Shown here: positions 33,327 through 42,478 of the stretch, in pieces
How positions within the stretch are numbered: the first letter of the stretch is position 1
How the letters are laid out: every line of letters starts with the position of its first letter
NCBI GenBank assembly: GCA_946811185.2
Contig: OX328107.1
Location: forward strand, 41,654,360-41,718,359
Reading direction: 5' to 3'
DNA length: 64,000 nt
Source of the DNA: Hippopus hippopus
Lineage: Eukaryota; Mollusca; Bivalvia; Cardiida; Cardiidae
Position numbers and translations under genes: made by a program
Notes under the pieces: generated by a model
Database searches by the model: none
Told to the model about the DNA's origin: nothing
The model's input: the letters and a program-made list of their open reading frames with translations, nothing else

Positions 33327-36051
33327 TTGATTTTGATGAAGAGGCGTTAACAAATATATGCCAGTATCTCAGTTTTGTTTTGGATTTTCTCTAAGAATGT
33401 ATGTTACTAAGTTAGTCTCATTTCTTGGGTTCATGAGTTTCTCAAATGATTTGATTAAAGTTCCCTTGTGCTTAGTGTTTTATGCCAAACAAACTGTTAT
33501 TTTCATTTTCTTCTGCAGAAATCTTTAATTCGAGTGCCTGTTCAAAGACTTTTGTTTGTGAACAGGTGCTTTCCCTTATTCTGAATCGTTTTTTTATTGA
33601 GAAACGAACTGTTTCATTTTTGGACAAACTTTCTCATAATGGCCCTTAAACTAATGAGATTCGTACAATTACCTACTTTCACATCTATCAGAATCCCTAA
33701 TTTTTCTATTTTTCCTTGGTCTTCCTTCCATCTTTTGATGTTCTTGCTTTTCCTCAGGTTTTATCATCTGATGCTGTATCAGTGTGATCTGGTGGTCCAG
33801 TTATGAATCAGTCCTGTGTTCATGACTGCACATTCAAGGTTCTCGGCCCTGGGGGCTGCTCTCCTAGCGGAATCTAATTCATATAGATCTAGGTCCTATT
33901 TTTGGACGATTCTCCAAAGGTAAAGGGAGAGTCCCTGAGTAAAGGAGAAAACAATTCATTTTTCCGTTCAATTCATCCCTCCGCCAGCTGCTGCCTCCCG
34001 GAACTGCGTGGTACAGTTAAAGATGTTTTTAGTCAGACATTGATGTATGGACTGGATGAAGCAAATGGCATCCCATCTTTCAAATGAGTCCTAAAACCTT
34101 TCAGGATGTCATCAGGGTCTTTGTTAACATCACCCAGCAGGCCCTAGTACCAGGCTTGGACTTGACTCCGTAAGTAAAAAGGAACGGTTGACTATACCCT
34201 ATCGTCTGTATAGGCAAAGAAATTCTTGCAGATTGAGGTATTTGTTCGTAGCCAGACATCTGCCTTCTCACCAAGTCTACCAGAGAAATCAGAATTGCCA
34301 TATTTAGAGCTAGGTTCACGACTGGTTCCTTGTCAGGGGTTGGTCCTTGGCTGGCTGACAGCTGTAATTGGTGCTACTGTAGAAATGGCTGTCTCCTCCC
34401 GGTGCTGGTTAGCTCATTGACTGACTGGGGTACCGACTGACTGAGGCCTGGACGATACTGGAGTTGTAGAGCATTCTCTAGGAACCGCTGGCCGACGTCT
34501 ACCAAGAAACCCCTGGTATATCCCGTACCTACTGTTATGCTGTGTTAACATGAAAAATCTATCTGGATTCTGCACTAATTTTTAACTCGCCTGAGCGAGA
34601 AGTGCTCAACGTGAGCTTTTGTGATCGTTCTGTGTCCGGCGTCAGTCGTCCTTCGTCTGTCGTGCGTCGTCAACTTTTACCATGTACACGTACGCTCTGG
34701 AGGCCAAATTGTCATCCAATACTGATGAAACTTGATCAGAATGTTTGTCTTGATGACATCTCGGACGAATTCGAAAATGGATCAAGTCGGGTCATAAACT
34801 AGGTCACTACGTCAAATCGTAGAAAAAACCTTGTGTACACTCTGTGGCCACATTTTCAGTCCAATACTCTTGGAAATTGTGAGAGTATTTGTCTTCATGA
34901 TATCTCGGACGAGTTTGAAACTGGGTCATGCTTGGTTAAAAACTACGTCACTAGGTCAAATTTTAGAAAAACCTTCCGTCCAGTACTCTTGAAAATTGGT
35001 CAGAATGTTTATCTTGATAATATCTCAGACTAGTTCGAAAATGGGTCATGTGGGATAAAAAAACTAGGTCATCAGGTCAAATCTTTGAAAAACCTTGTGT
35101 ACGCTCTAGAGGCCACATTTTCAGTCCGATACTCATGAAACTTAGTCAGAAAATTTGTCTTGATGATATCTCAGACGAGTTTAAAAAAAAAAGGGTCATG
35201 TGGGATCTAAAAGTACATGTAGGTCACTATGCCAAATTTTAGAAAAACCTGTGTTTCAGTCCAATACTCTTGAAAGTTGGTCAGAATATTTGTCTTGTTG
35301 ATATTTTGTCGACTTTGTATATGGGTCACGTCAGATCATAGACTATTTCACTAGGCCAAATCTTAGTGTACTCTCTAGAGGCCACATTTTCTGTCCAATA
35401 CTGTTAAAAGTTGGTCAGAATGTTTGTCTCAATGATATCTCAGATGAGTGTAAAAATGGGTCATGTGGGGTCAAAAACTAGGCCACCTGGTATCTTTGAA
35501 AAACCTTGCGTACACTCGAGAGGCCACATTTTCAGTTTGATACATATGAAACTTTGTCAAAATGTTTGTCTTAATAATATCTTGTATGAATGTAAAAATG
35601 AGTCATGTGGGGTCAAAACATGGTCACCAGGTTAAATCTTAGAAAAATATTATGTATACTCAAGGAGCCACATTTTCTGTCCTACACTCATGAAAGTCTG
35701 CCAGAATGTTTGTCTCGGTGATATGGGAGACCTTTCGTCCGGGCGTTCTAGGGTTCGAATCCTCCCGGTCCCTTTATTTCTGCCATGCATTTGTTCATTT
35801 GTTTCTTTGTTACGGACTTTGTTCGTAAGATGGGTGCTCGTCTGGGATTGGCCATTGAGCCATAAATCCCATTTGTTGTCCAAAAACGGACATTTGTTGT
35901 CTAAATATAGACTTGCTGCCTAATAAGGCTTCGAGTCATCAATAAATGATGACTTTAAGAGGGGGTGTGTTACGGGAGACCACTCCTTCATGCATGGCTT
36001 CGTCCCGATTTAAATACAATACTTAACTACTGCGTTAGGGAGATGTCTCTT

Positions 36052-36106
36052 TAGCTCAGTGGTTATGGTATTGGCCTTTCGTCCGGGCGTTCGAGGGTTC
36101 GAAGCC
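36052..36106 (+). promoter_or_regulatory. tRNA-like A box and B box inside LTR2
   Basis: TAGCTCAGTGG (36052-36062) fits the RNA polymerase III A-box consensus TRGYNNANNGG. GGTTCGAAGCC (36096-36106) fits the B box. The intervening segment resembles the anticodon and variable region of a tRNA but does not fold cleanly as one, so this is not called a tRNA gene. Confidence 0.6.
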
Positions 36107-36175
36107 TGCCCGGTCCCTTTATTTCTGCCATGCATTTGTTCATTTGTTTCTTTGTTACGGACTTTGTTCGTAAGA

Positions 36176-36193
36176 TGGGGGCTCGTCCGGGAT
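36176..36193 (+). other. tRNA-Pro primer-binding site of TRIM
   Basis: TGGGGGCTCGTCCGGGAT, an 18/18 match to the standard proline-tRNA primer-binding site of retroelements, abutting the LTR2 end. Confidence 0.85.
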
Positions 36194-36389
36194 TGGCCAT
36201 TGAGCCATTAATCCCATTTGTTGTCCAAAAACGGACATTTGTTGTCTAAATAATAGACTTACTGCCTAATAAGGCTTCGAGTCATCAATAAATAATGACT
36301 TTAAGAGGGGGTGTGTTACGGGAGACCACTCCTTCATGCATGGCTTCGTCCCGATTTAAATACAATACCTACCAACTGCGTTGGGGAGA

Positions 36390-36462
36390 TACCTCAGTGG
36401 TTATGGTATTGGTCTTTTAAACATCGAAAAACGAGGATATTTGTCGGCATGGGTTCGAATCC
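36390..36462 (+). promoter_or_regulatory. Different tRNA-like segment inside LTR3
   Basis: A-box-like TACCTCAGTGG, then a TCTTTTAAACATC anticodon-like segment, then B box GGTTCGAATCC (36452-36462). The middle is unrelated to that of LTR2, although the outer parts of the two LTRs match closely. Confidence 0.55.
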
Positions 36463-37942
36463 CGCCAGATGCGGTTTGTATTTCAGCTATGCATTTGTTC
36501 ATTTGTTTCTTTGTTACGGACTTTGTTCGTAAGAATTGGATGAGTTTGAAATGGGTCATAAGAGGCCAAAACTAGACCATAAGATTAAATCCTAGAAAAA
36601 CTTCGTGGAATCTCTATGGGCCACATTTTCTGTCCAATATTTTTGAAAGTTGGTCAGAATGTTTGTCTTGATGATATCTCGGATGACATTGAAAATTGGA
36701 CAATTGGTCATGTTGAGGAAAAAAAAAAAAGGTCACCAGGTCACATCTTTGAAAAACAATGTGTATCATCTACAGACCAAATTTTCAGTCTGATACTCAT
36801 GAAACTTATTCAGAATTTTTGTCATGATAATTTCTCGAACGAATTTGAAAATTTGTCACATTGGGTCAAAAACTAGGTCACCAGATCAAAATTTAGAATA
36901 ACATTGTGTTCTCTCTAGAGGCCACATGTTCTGTCCAATACTTACGAAAGTTGTCAGAATGTATGTCTTGATGATATCTCAGATGAGATTGGAAATGGGT
37001 CATGTTGAGTCAAAAACTAAGTCACCTTAATCTTGGAAAAATCCTGTATACGCTCTAGAAGTCACGTTTTTCTCTTCATACTCATGAAAGGTGGTCAGAA
37101 TGTTTGTTTCGATAATTTCTACGGTAAGTTGGAGTAGGTCAATGAGACAAATTCTAGAAAAAGCTTGTGTACACTCTAGAGGCCACATTTTCAGTCCATT
37201 AGTAATGGAACTTTGTTAGAATGTTTGTCATAATATCTCGGAAGAGATTGGAAATGGGTCATATATTGTGTCATGAGGCTAAGGTGAGTAACTTTATGTT
37301 CATCATGGCCCTTTTGTATAGAGTGTTATGGATGATTCTCAGGTGTTACGTAACACATACGCAGGCAGAGGGGTCACCTTTATGGACAGAACCCTGAAGT
37401 TTAGTACCAATACTATGTTTGAGCCTTTTAATAAGGTCACAAACTGATGTTAAAAACTAGACCTATCCAGTTATAGTATCTTAACAAGCATAATGATAAA
37501 AATGGAATTACTCAGTGAAGTAGATCTGTATAATATCATGTCAACATCCTTAAAATGTATACAAAGTTTAAAGTAAATCGATTGTTGCCATAAACACAGC
37601 CTTATGGACACTCCTCATTGGCCACAAATAGGTCTTCAAGGGCCCGTGGAATAAATACGTAGGGCCTTTACATTTTTTTTATACCAATCGCAAATAACTA
37701 CATGTAGTTTTTGTCATTTGGGAATATCAATACCAACAAGTAGGTCAAAGGCCAGCGTAGTCAGCTACGCAAAATTAAAAAAAAAAAGAATCGATACTAT
37801 TGATGGAAACAAAATGGGTTTACTGTTTTGATTTAATTGATTGTCTAGTATCGTTTACAAAAGGTTTCGAATCATTAATAAAACTAACAGACATTTATCA
37901 ATGTGTTCAAGTGATCCTGGTAGAGGTTGTATCGGAAAACGT

Positions 37943-38169
37943 TTAATCCTTTATCGAACAACAAAAGGATAGACTCATACAAAAAAACTGGAGTACACAA
38001 ATTAAATGACGCTCAAATGCTGTTATTTTGGTTTTTTGATTGGGTCGAAAACATTGTGGGAAAAGGAGAAACTGCTGGTTACCAGCATTTTCGCCTTTTC
38101 CCAAAATGTTTTCCAAAGACATTTGCCCCAGGATTGTTAAAAAGCAAGTGATTGTTTAGTAAAAGGTTA
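37943..38169 (-). mobile_element. Family A MITE
   Basis: TTAATCCTTTATCGAACAAC start; hairpin good (GAAACTGCTGGTTACCAGCA). Confidence 0.75.
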
Positions 38170-38260
38170 GCGCAACTCGAAACTTGATTTATTAGTTTTA
38201 TTGTTTAAAAGACCTTTACAAATTGATTATCTATATAAATTTTAGTTTCAAAAGATAGCC

Positions 38261-38390
38261 TTTAAACCTTCATCACATGGTCTCGTGTTTTATTGACCCT
38301 GGTCAAAATGACTTTTGCAAACCGTTTCAACCCTTTTCAAGGCAAATTTCAACATTTAACTCACATTATTTTGATTTGTCGTGTGTACAT
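38261..38390 (+). mobile_element. Family A MITE, hairpin deleted
   Basis: AAACCTTCATCACATGGTCT start and TTTCAACATTTAACTCACAT arm, joined across the lost hairpin. Confidence 0.5.
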
Positions 38391-38649
38391 TTTCCGGCGT
38401 AACTGAGCGTGCTGGCTTTTGACCTACTTTTTGGTACTGATAACAAATGAATAAATAGAAATTTGTGATTGGTCAAAGATCTAGACATGTTTATTCTAAG
38501 GGCTCCTGTCTATTTGCTGGCAAATTTACGTCGTCTATCTTTTTCACAGAAATTCTTGTTTCAATTTTGAAAAGTTTAAATTTGTGTTGTCTGGAAAAGA
38601 GTTGTCGAAAACACAACTGTTTGAAGTCCCATGTTCTTTTCTACCTCCG

Positions 38650-38940
38650 AGCCCTGTAGCACAGTAGGTAGCGAACAGCACTTGAAACAATATGACGTCG
38701 CTGGTTCGAATCCCAAAACTGGTCAATATCTTTCCGAGGGCTAATGATAGTCATTGCGACAGGATTCATTCCCCTCTCATCGCTGATCTTTGTTTCGACA
38801 ATGGTTATGTGAAAAAAGAATTAGTGGTGTGAGAAGGATATTGTGCGAGGTACTGGTAAAAGAAACTAAAAGACAGCGTTGATAGGTGCACTGGCCACTG
38901 CGATAAAAACGAACAAACAAATGTTTACTGCCGTGAAATA
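38650..38940 (+). mobile_element. tRNA-headed SINE, near full length
   Basis: Starts with a tRNA-like head (GCCCTGTAGCACAGTAGGTAG, B box GGTTCGAATCC at 38703-38713). A body with GATAGTCATTGCGACAGGAT follows, and then the conserved tail GATAGGTGCACTGGCCACTG...CGATAAAAACG. Related copies are at 312-604, 6394-6552, 14712-14905 and 39751-40055. Confidence 0.75.
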
Positions 38941-39103
38941 TCTTGCATCGTTAGACATTGGGCTGAAGCTGGTAAGTGACAAGTTATATACATTTTAAGT
39001 AAACAGATAAGACGGCTAAGTCGATATCGAGGCAGAATTATAATTTCGATGATTTCGAATAAAAAAAAAAAGGTCCAAATCTAGTCGCAAATCGCTTTTT
39101 TTT

Positions 39104-39160
39104 GCGGACAGTGTAGTTCAAGATCAGACTGGACAGTCTGATCAGGGATCTATACTATCC
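39104..39160. repeat. Family D palindrome
   Basis: AGTTCAAGATCAGACTGGAC and AGTCTGATCAGGGATCTATA; preceded by TTTTGCGGAC. Confidence 0.6.
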
Positions 39161-39553
39161 GAAAAGGAGATTTTTCTCTACCCCTCCCCATCCAAGAAAA
39201 AAACCATTTGAATTAGCAAATTTACGTTTTTTACTGTAGGCTTGATAGTTTCATTTTCTCTTATTTAGAGGTTAAGGGGTCAGTTGTAATTTAAGATCAT
39301 ATGAAAAGGCTTACATATTTCATGATGCACCCACCGGAAGTACGCAAGGTAAGGTCAATTAAAGGTCAACATCACAATATCCGAGGATTACTTACAGGTA
39401 ATTTGGATTACTTTCAACAGTGGTCTCAATTCTAACGTGGGAAAATAACGTGTACCCGTCGCGGTATCGAGGTCCGCTTTATTCTACAGCGTGTACTTAA
39501 ATTTCAATGCTTTAACAGAACAGAATATTCTAACCGGTGAGCGCGACTCACTG

Positions 39554-39627
39554 ACCTTTTGCGGCCAATTTAGATCAAGTTCAGACTGCACAGAACGTGC
39601 AGGATGATCTTGAATCTACACTGTCCG
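39554..39627. repeat. Family D palindrome
   Basis: TTAGATCAAGTTCAGACTGC, then ACAGAACGTGCAGGATGATC. Confidence 0.6.
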
Positions 39628-39750
39628 ATAATAAGATAATTTTCTCCAAAAATAAGTTTAAAATAATATTACTTGGGTATTTACAGTAACTTGAAAGTTT
39701 TACCGAAATCAATTTTTCAGGGTAAGGGTTTTGACATTTCGGATTTCTTT

Positions 39751-40055
39751 GTATGGTGTTTAGTACTGATCTTATTATTTTTTCAGTTCTATCGCGGCGG
39801 CAAATACACCTATTCATACTTTCCTAGAGTTTAGTTTTACCAGTGCTTGGCAAAATATTCTTTCCAAGCCACTGGCAGCATTCCCATAATACCATCGTCG
39901 AAACGATGATCAGCGGTGAGAGAGTAATGAATCTTGTCGTAGCGGCTACCATTAATCCTCGAAAGAAATTGGCCGAGCTTGGGATTCGAACCAGCGACCT
40001 CCTGGTCTCCTGGTCTCAAGTTCCTTAAGCTACTGACTGTTCTACCGGGCTCGAC
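39751..40055 (-). mobile_element. tRNA-headed SINE, near full length
   Basis: Reverse copy of the same SINE: tail GTATGGTGTTTAGTACTG at the left, B box complement GGGATTCGAACC near 39983, head ending about 40055. Confidence 0.75.
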
Positions 40056-40150
40056 ATTATAGAAAAAGAAACGGTCGCTTGTTTCAAGCAATCATTATTG
40101 CAATACTGGATTCATTAATTCTTACTTTGCCATTCACAACGTGACTTACC

Positions 40151-40226
40151 TTTGCGACCAGCGAAGATCAAGATTATACTACACACAATTAACAGTTTGA
40201 TCCTTGATCTACATTGTCTGCTTTGC
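40151..40226. repeat. Family D palindrome
   Basis: GAAGATCAAGATTATACTAC and TTTGATCCTTGATCTACATT. Confidence 0.55.
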
Positions 40227-40526
40227 AGAGACATTCATGGCCATTGCAAACACAACATTTTTCGCTTAATTTCGATCTTGTTGCACAACATTTGAAAGGT
40301 TTGTTGTATTTCTTCGGAGCTCTAAAGTTTAAATCGTTCCAAGATGATCGTAATAACCGTTAGGCTGATAAGTGCGACTCAATGACATTAAACCTGTATA
40401 AGATAAGAAAATTCATGATGAGTATATTACGCTGGAAACAAGGGAGGTTCTGTGATAAAGAATTCTATTTACCAACATTTTCTCCTGTTTTACGTTTCAA
40501 CAGCCTTCTTCCTAAGTGCCGTTAAA

Positions 40527-40770
40527 ACGGGAAACATACATCTATACTCGTTTACAGCCTGTTTTTAACCCATTTCACCCTTATTTATGAAAGTATAATC
40601 ATTAATGTATCTTCATACTAAATGTTGCCCCCGACGGCAGAAAGGTTGAACAGGTTACGACAGAATAGAAATCGCATTTCCTGTTTTGGAGGCCTTAAAA
40701 GCAATCACTGTTGTCGTTGTTATGTTATGTTATGCTGTTGTCGTTTCCGGTTTTAAATGTGTTTTGATGA
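40527..40770. repeat. Dispersed repeat shared with 3300-3520
   Basis: The second copy has a local duplication containing TTATGTTATGTTATG before TTTCCGGTTTTAAAT. Confidence 0.6.
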
Positions 40771-40789
40771 CTCGGGGGACATAGGCTTT

Positions 40790-40945
40790 CTAGAACATTG
40801 TTGGAGAAGGGAAAAATCCGATCACCATACCTTTTCTACTCTTTAAAAGAAAAAAATCCATCATTTGAGCGACAACCGATTTTCGTCTGCAAATTCTTTG
40901 AACTTCGATTAGTCAAAAATAATGTCGTCTGGCAGCTCAACAGGT
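40790..40945 (+). mobile_element. Family A MITE, decayed
   Basis: AGAACATTGTTGGAGAAGGG and AATGTCGTCTGGCAGCTCAA remain. Confidence 0.5.
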
Positions 40946-41599
40946 AGGCCTAAATCCATTACCAAACAATCTCAGGTTTTAACTTAAAGTCACAGTGAAG
41001 TCCAAGTGATTAAAAACCTGTTTATAGAATAAAAGTAAACTTCATTTTTTACCATGTAAAAATATGGCGATTATTATGACTTTAACGATATGTAAAACTT
41101 TCATTCACTTGATCGTTTTGTCCCCATTCTAGGCTTGAAAAACGTGAGCTTATCGACATTGACAGAAACGACGACACAGGCTGATCATCGCTTATTCATT
41201 TATCATCAATATAGGAAGAGTTTACTACATCTAAATAAGAAAACAAGTTCAGAATGAGCAATCTTACTCTCCATTGACAAACTATTGGAAGTGTAAATAA
41301 TAGTCCTGTGTACTACGTCATAGCACTTATGAGATGCAATGTTATTACGTGATGTTTTCGAAGACCTAGTTCGAATATACACGAACGATAACGAATGTTG
41401 TCTCTGTCAATGGCGTCCCTGAAATCGACGGGCTTCTCCATGCATTTTCGCACACGTATATCACGGCAACCAATGCAGTAACTGACACGTTCGAGTTTTC
41501 TCCGATCTTATATATGTGTGTTGTGATGGTTTATCCGATATATTTTCGAGTTATAAACGGTGAAAATTACCTACGTGTATTTTTGGACTTTACTGGGGC

Positions 41600-41792
41600 T
41601 TTAAAGCAGAATACTTTAAAAACTTTGTGGAAAAAGAAGTAAATTGTGGTTATCAGCATTTTCATGTTTTTTCCACATTGTTCTCTACCTTTCAAAAAAC
41701 AAATTTCAATTTTTGAGTCAATTCATTGTCGTCTGCAAATGCTTTCAATTTTGAATAGTCTGATATTTTTTTCTGTTTGGCGAAGGGTTCAT
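41600..41792 (+). mobile_element. Family A MITE, decayed
   Basis: CGTCTGCAAATGCTTTCAAT arm and TGGCGAAGGGTTC end; hairpin partly lost. Confidence 0.6.
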
Positions 41793-41807
41793 TGTGTAAC
41801 ATACCCT

Positions 41808-42029
41808 AACTCTTTACCAGACAACAAAATTTCAAATGATTCCAAATTGATAGCATTGACAGAGAGTAATTTTAGTGTGGTTCAATTTAAGTTGTTTTTC
41901 AAAGAATAGAAAACAGTTTGGGGCAGAAGGAGAAAATGCTGGTTACCAGCATTTTCTCCTTTTTCCCACTTTGTTTTCAAAAGCAATCTCTCTCGTGGTC
42001 ATTAAAATTCGCGGTTATTAGGTAAAGGG
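41808..42029 (-). mobile_element. Family A MITE upstream of channel gene
   Basis: TAACTCTTTACCAGACAACA start, TTAGGTAAAGGGT end; good hairpin. Confidence 0.8.
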
Positions 42030-42034
42030 TACAA

Positions 42035-42150
42035 ATGTGTCAATGCAAAGGTCAAAGAAGTGTGAACGGGAGGAAAAAAAACTTGAAAGAGGTGGTATTG
42101 GATTTCAACGGGCTTTTGAAAAAAAAATATGGAATTTTAGCGGGTATATA
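42035..42150. repeat. Upstream block duplicated with the channel gene
   Basis: Matches 62737-62840: both contain GTCAATGCAAAG and, further on, TTGTATTGGATTTCAAC or GTGGTATTGGATTTCAAC. It shows that the duplicated unit included flanking 5' sequence as well as coding sequence. Confidence 0.6.
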
Positions 42151-42188
42151 CGGTGGCACAAAAGTGACATGGAAGATATATTTTATAA

Positions 42189-42397
42189 TACGTGCGCACG
42201 CAGTAGCTAATACGTGCGCACGTAATAAGTAATACGTGCGCACGCAGTAGTATTACGTGCGCACGCAGTAGCTAATACGTGCGCACGTAATAACTAATAC
42301 GTGCGCACGTAATACTATTGCGTGCGCACGTATTAGCTAATACGTGCGCACGTAATAGTTATTACGTGCGCACGCAGTAGCTAGTACGTGCGCACAT
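42189..42397. repeat. Ten-unit palindromic array (period about 22 bp) upstream of channel gene
   Basis: Ten copies of CGTGCGCAC begin at 42191, 42213, 42235, 42256, 42278, 42300, 42321, 42343, 42365 and 42387; steps are 22,22,21,22,22,21,22,22,22. The core ACGTGCGCACGT is self-complementary and strictly alternates purine and pyrimidine. Linkers are AT-rich and semi-palindromic (TAGCTA). The array ends a few bases before the TATA-like block. It is absent from the corresponding interval before the paralogue at 62973. Confidence 0.9.
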
Positions 42398-42400
42398 TAG

Positions 42401-42415
42401 GAGATAAATAAACGA
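42401..42415 (+). promoter_or_regulatory. TATA-like core promoter block of channel gene
   Basis: GAGATAAATAAACG lies 78 bp before the ATG. It is conserved at 62908-62922 in front of the paralogue (GAGATAATAAACGG, 65 bp before its ATG). Conservation between copies suggests the core promoter. Inferred. Confidence 0.45.
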
Positions 42416-42478
42416 GCGTTCAGCTGAGACCTATATTTTGAATCTAATCGGCTTACTATAAACGTGAAATATGTAAAC

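Larger units (their letters stand above)
35724..36534 (+). mobile_element. Tandem TRIM (LTR-internal-LTR-internal-LTR) with tRNA-like LTRs
   Basis: Three LTRs share two short internal regions: partial LTR1 35724-35830, LTR2 35968-36175, LTR3 36314-36534. Each full LTR starts TGTTACGGGAGACCACTCC and ends CGTAAGA. Directly after LTR2 is an 18-nt primer-binding site (36176-36193) identical to the complement of the tRNA-Pro 3' end. After LTR1 a two-mismatch copy lies at 35831-35848. Before LTR2 and LTR3 lies a purine tract (TTTAAGAGGGGG). Internal regions are only about 120-140 bp and encode nothing. LTR-LTR recombination would explain the tandem form. Confidence 0.8.
34584..37318 (+). mobile_element. 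Large pearl-type element (about 130-145 bp units) hosting a TRIM
   Basis: Begins AACTCGCCTGAGCGAGAAG and ends CATCATGGCCCTTTTGT, the same hairpin-plus-TTTTGT style as the other two pearl-type elements. The interior repeats 'GGCCACATTTTCAGTCC ... GGTCAGAATGTTTGTCTTGATGATATCTC' many times (for example 34846, 35111, 35380, 35522, 35667). A miniature LTR element occupies 35724-36534. Confidence 0.7.

Noticed and set aside
36040..36120. Genuine tRNA gene
   Set aside because: A and B boxes fit, but anticodon stem and acceptor stem do not pair well, and it sits inside an LTR repeated nearby; treated as tRNA-like sequence.
42189..42397. CRISPR-like regularly spaced palindromic repeats
   Set aside because: Linkers are about 13 bp, similar to each other and AT-rich, and the context is a eukaryotic promoter; this is a minisatellite, not a CRISPR array.
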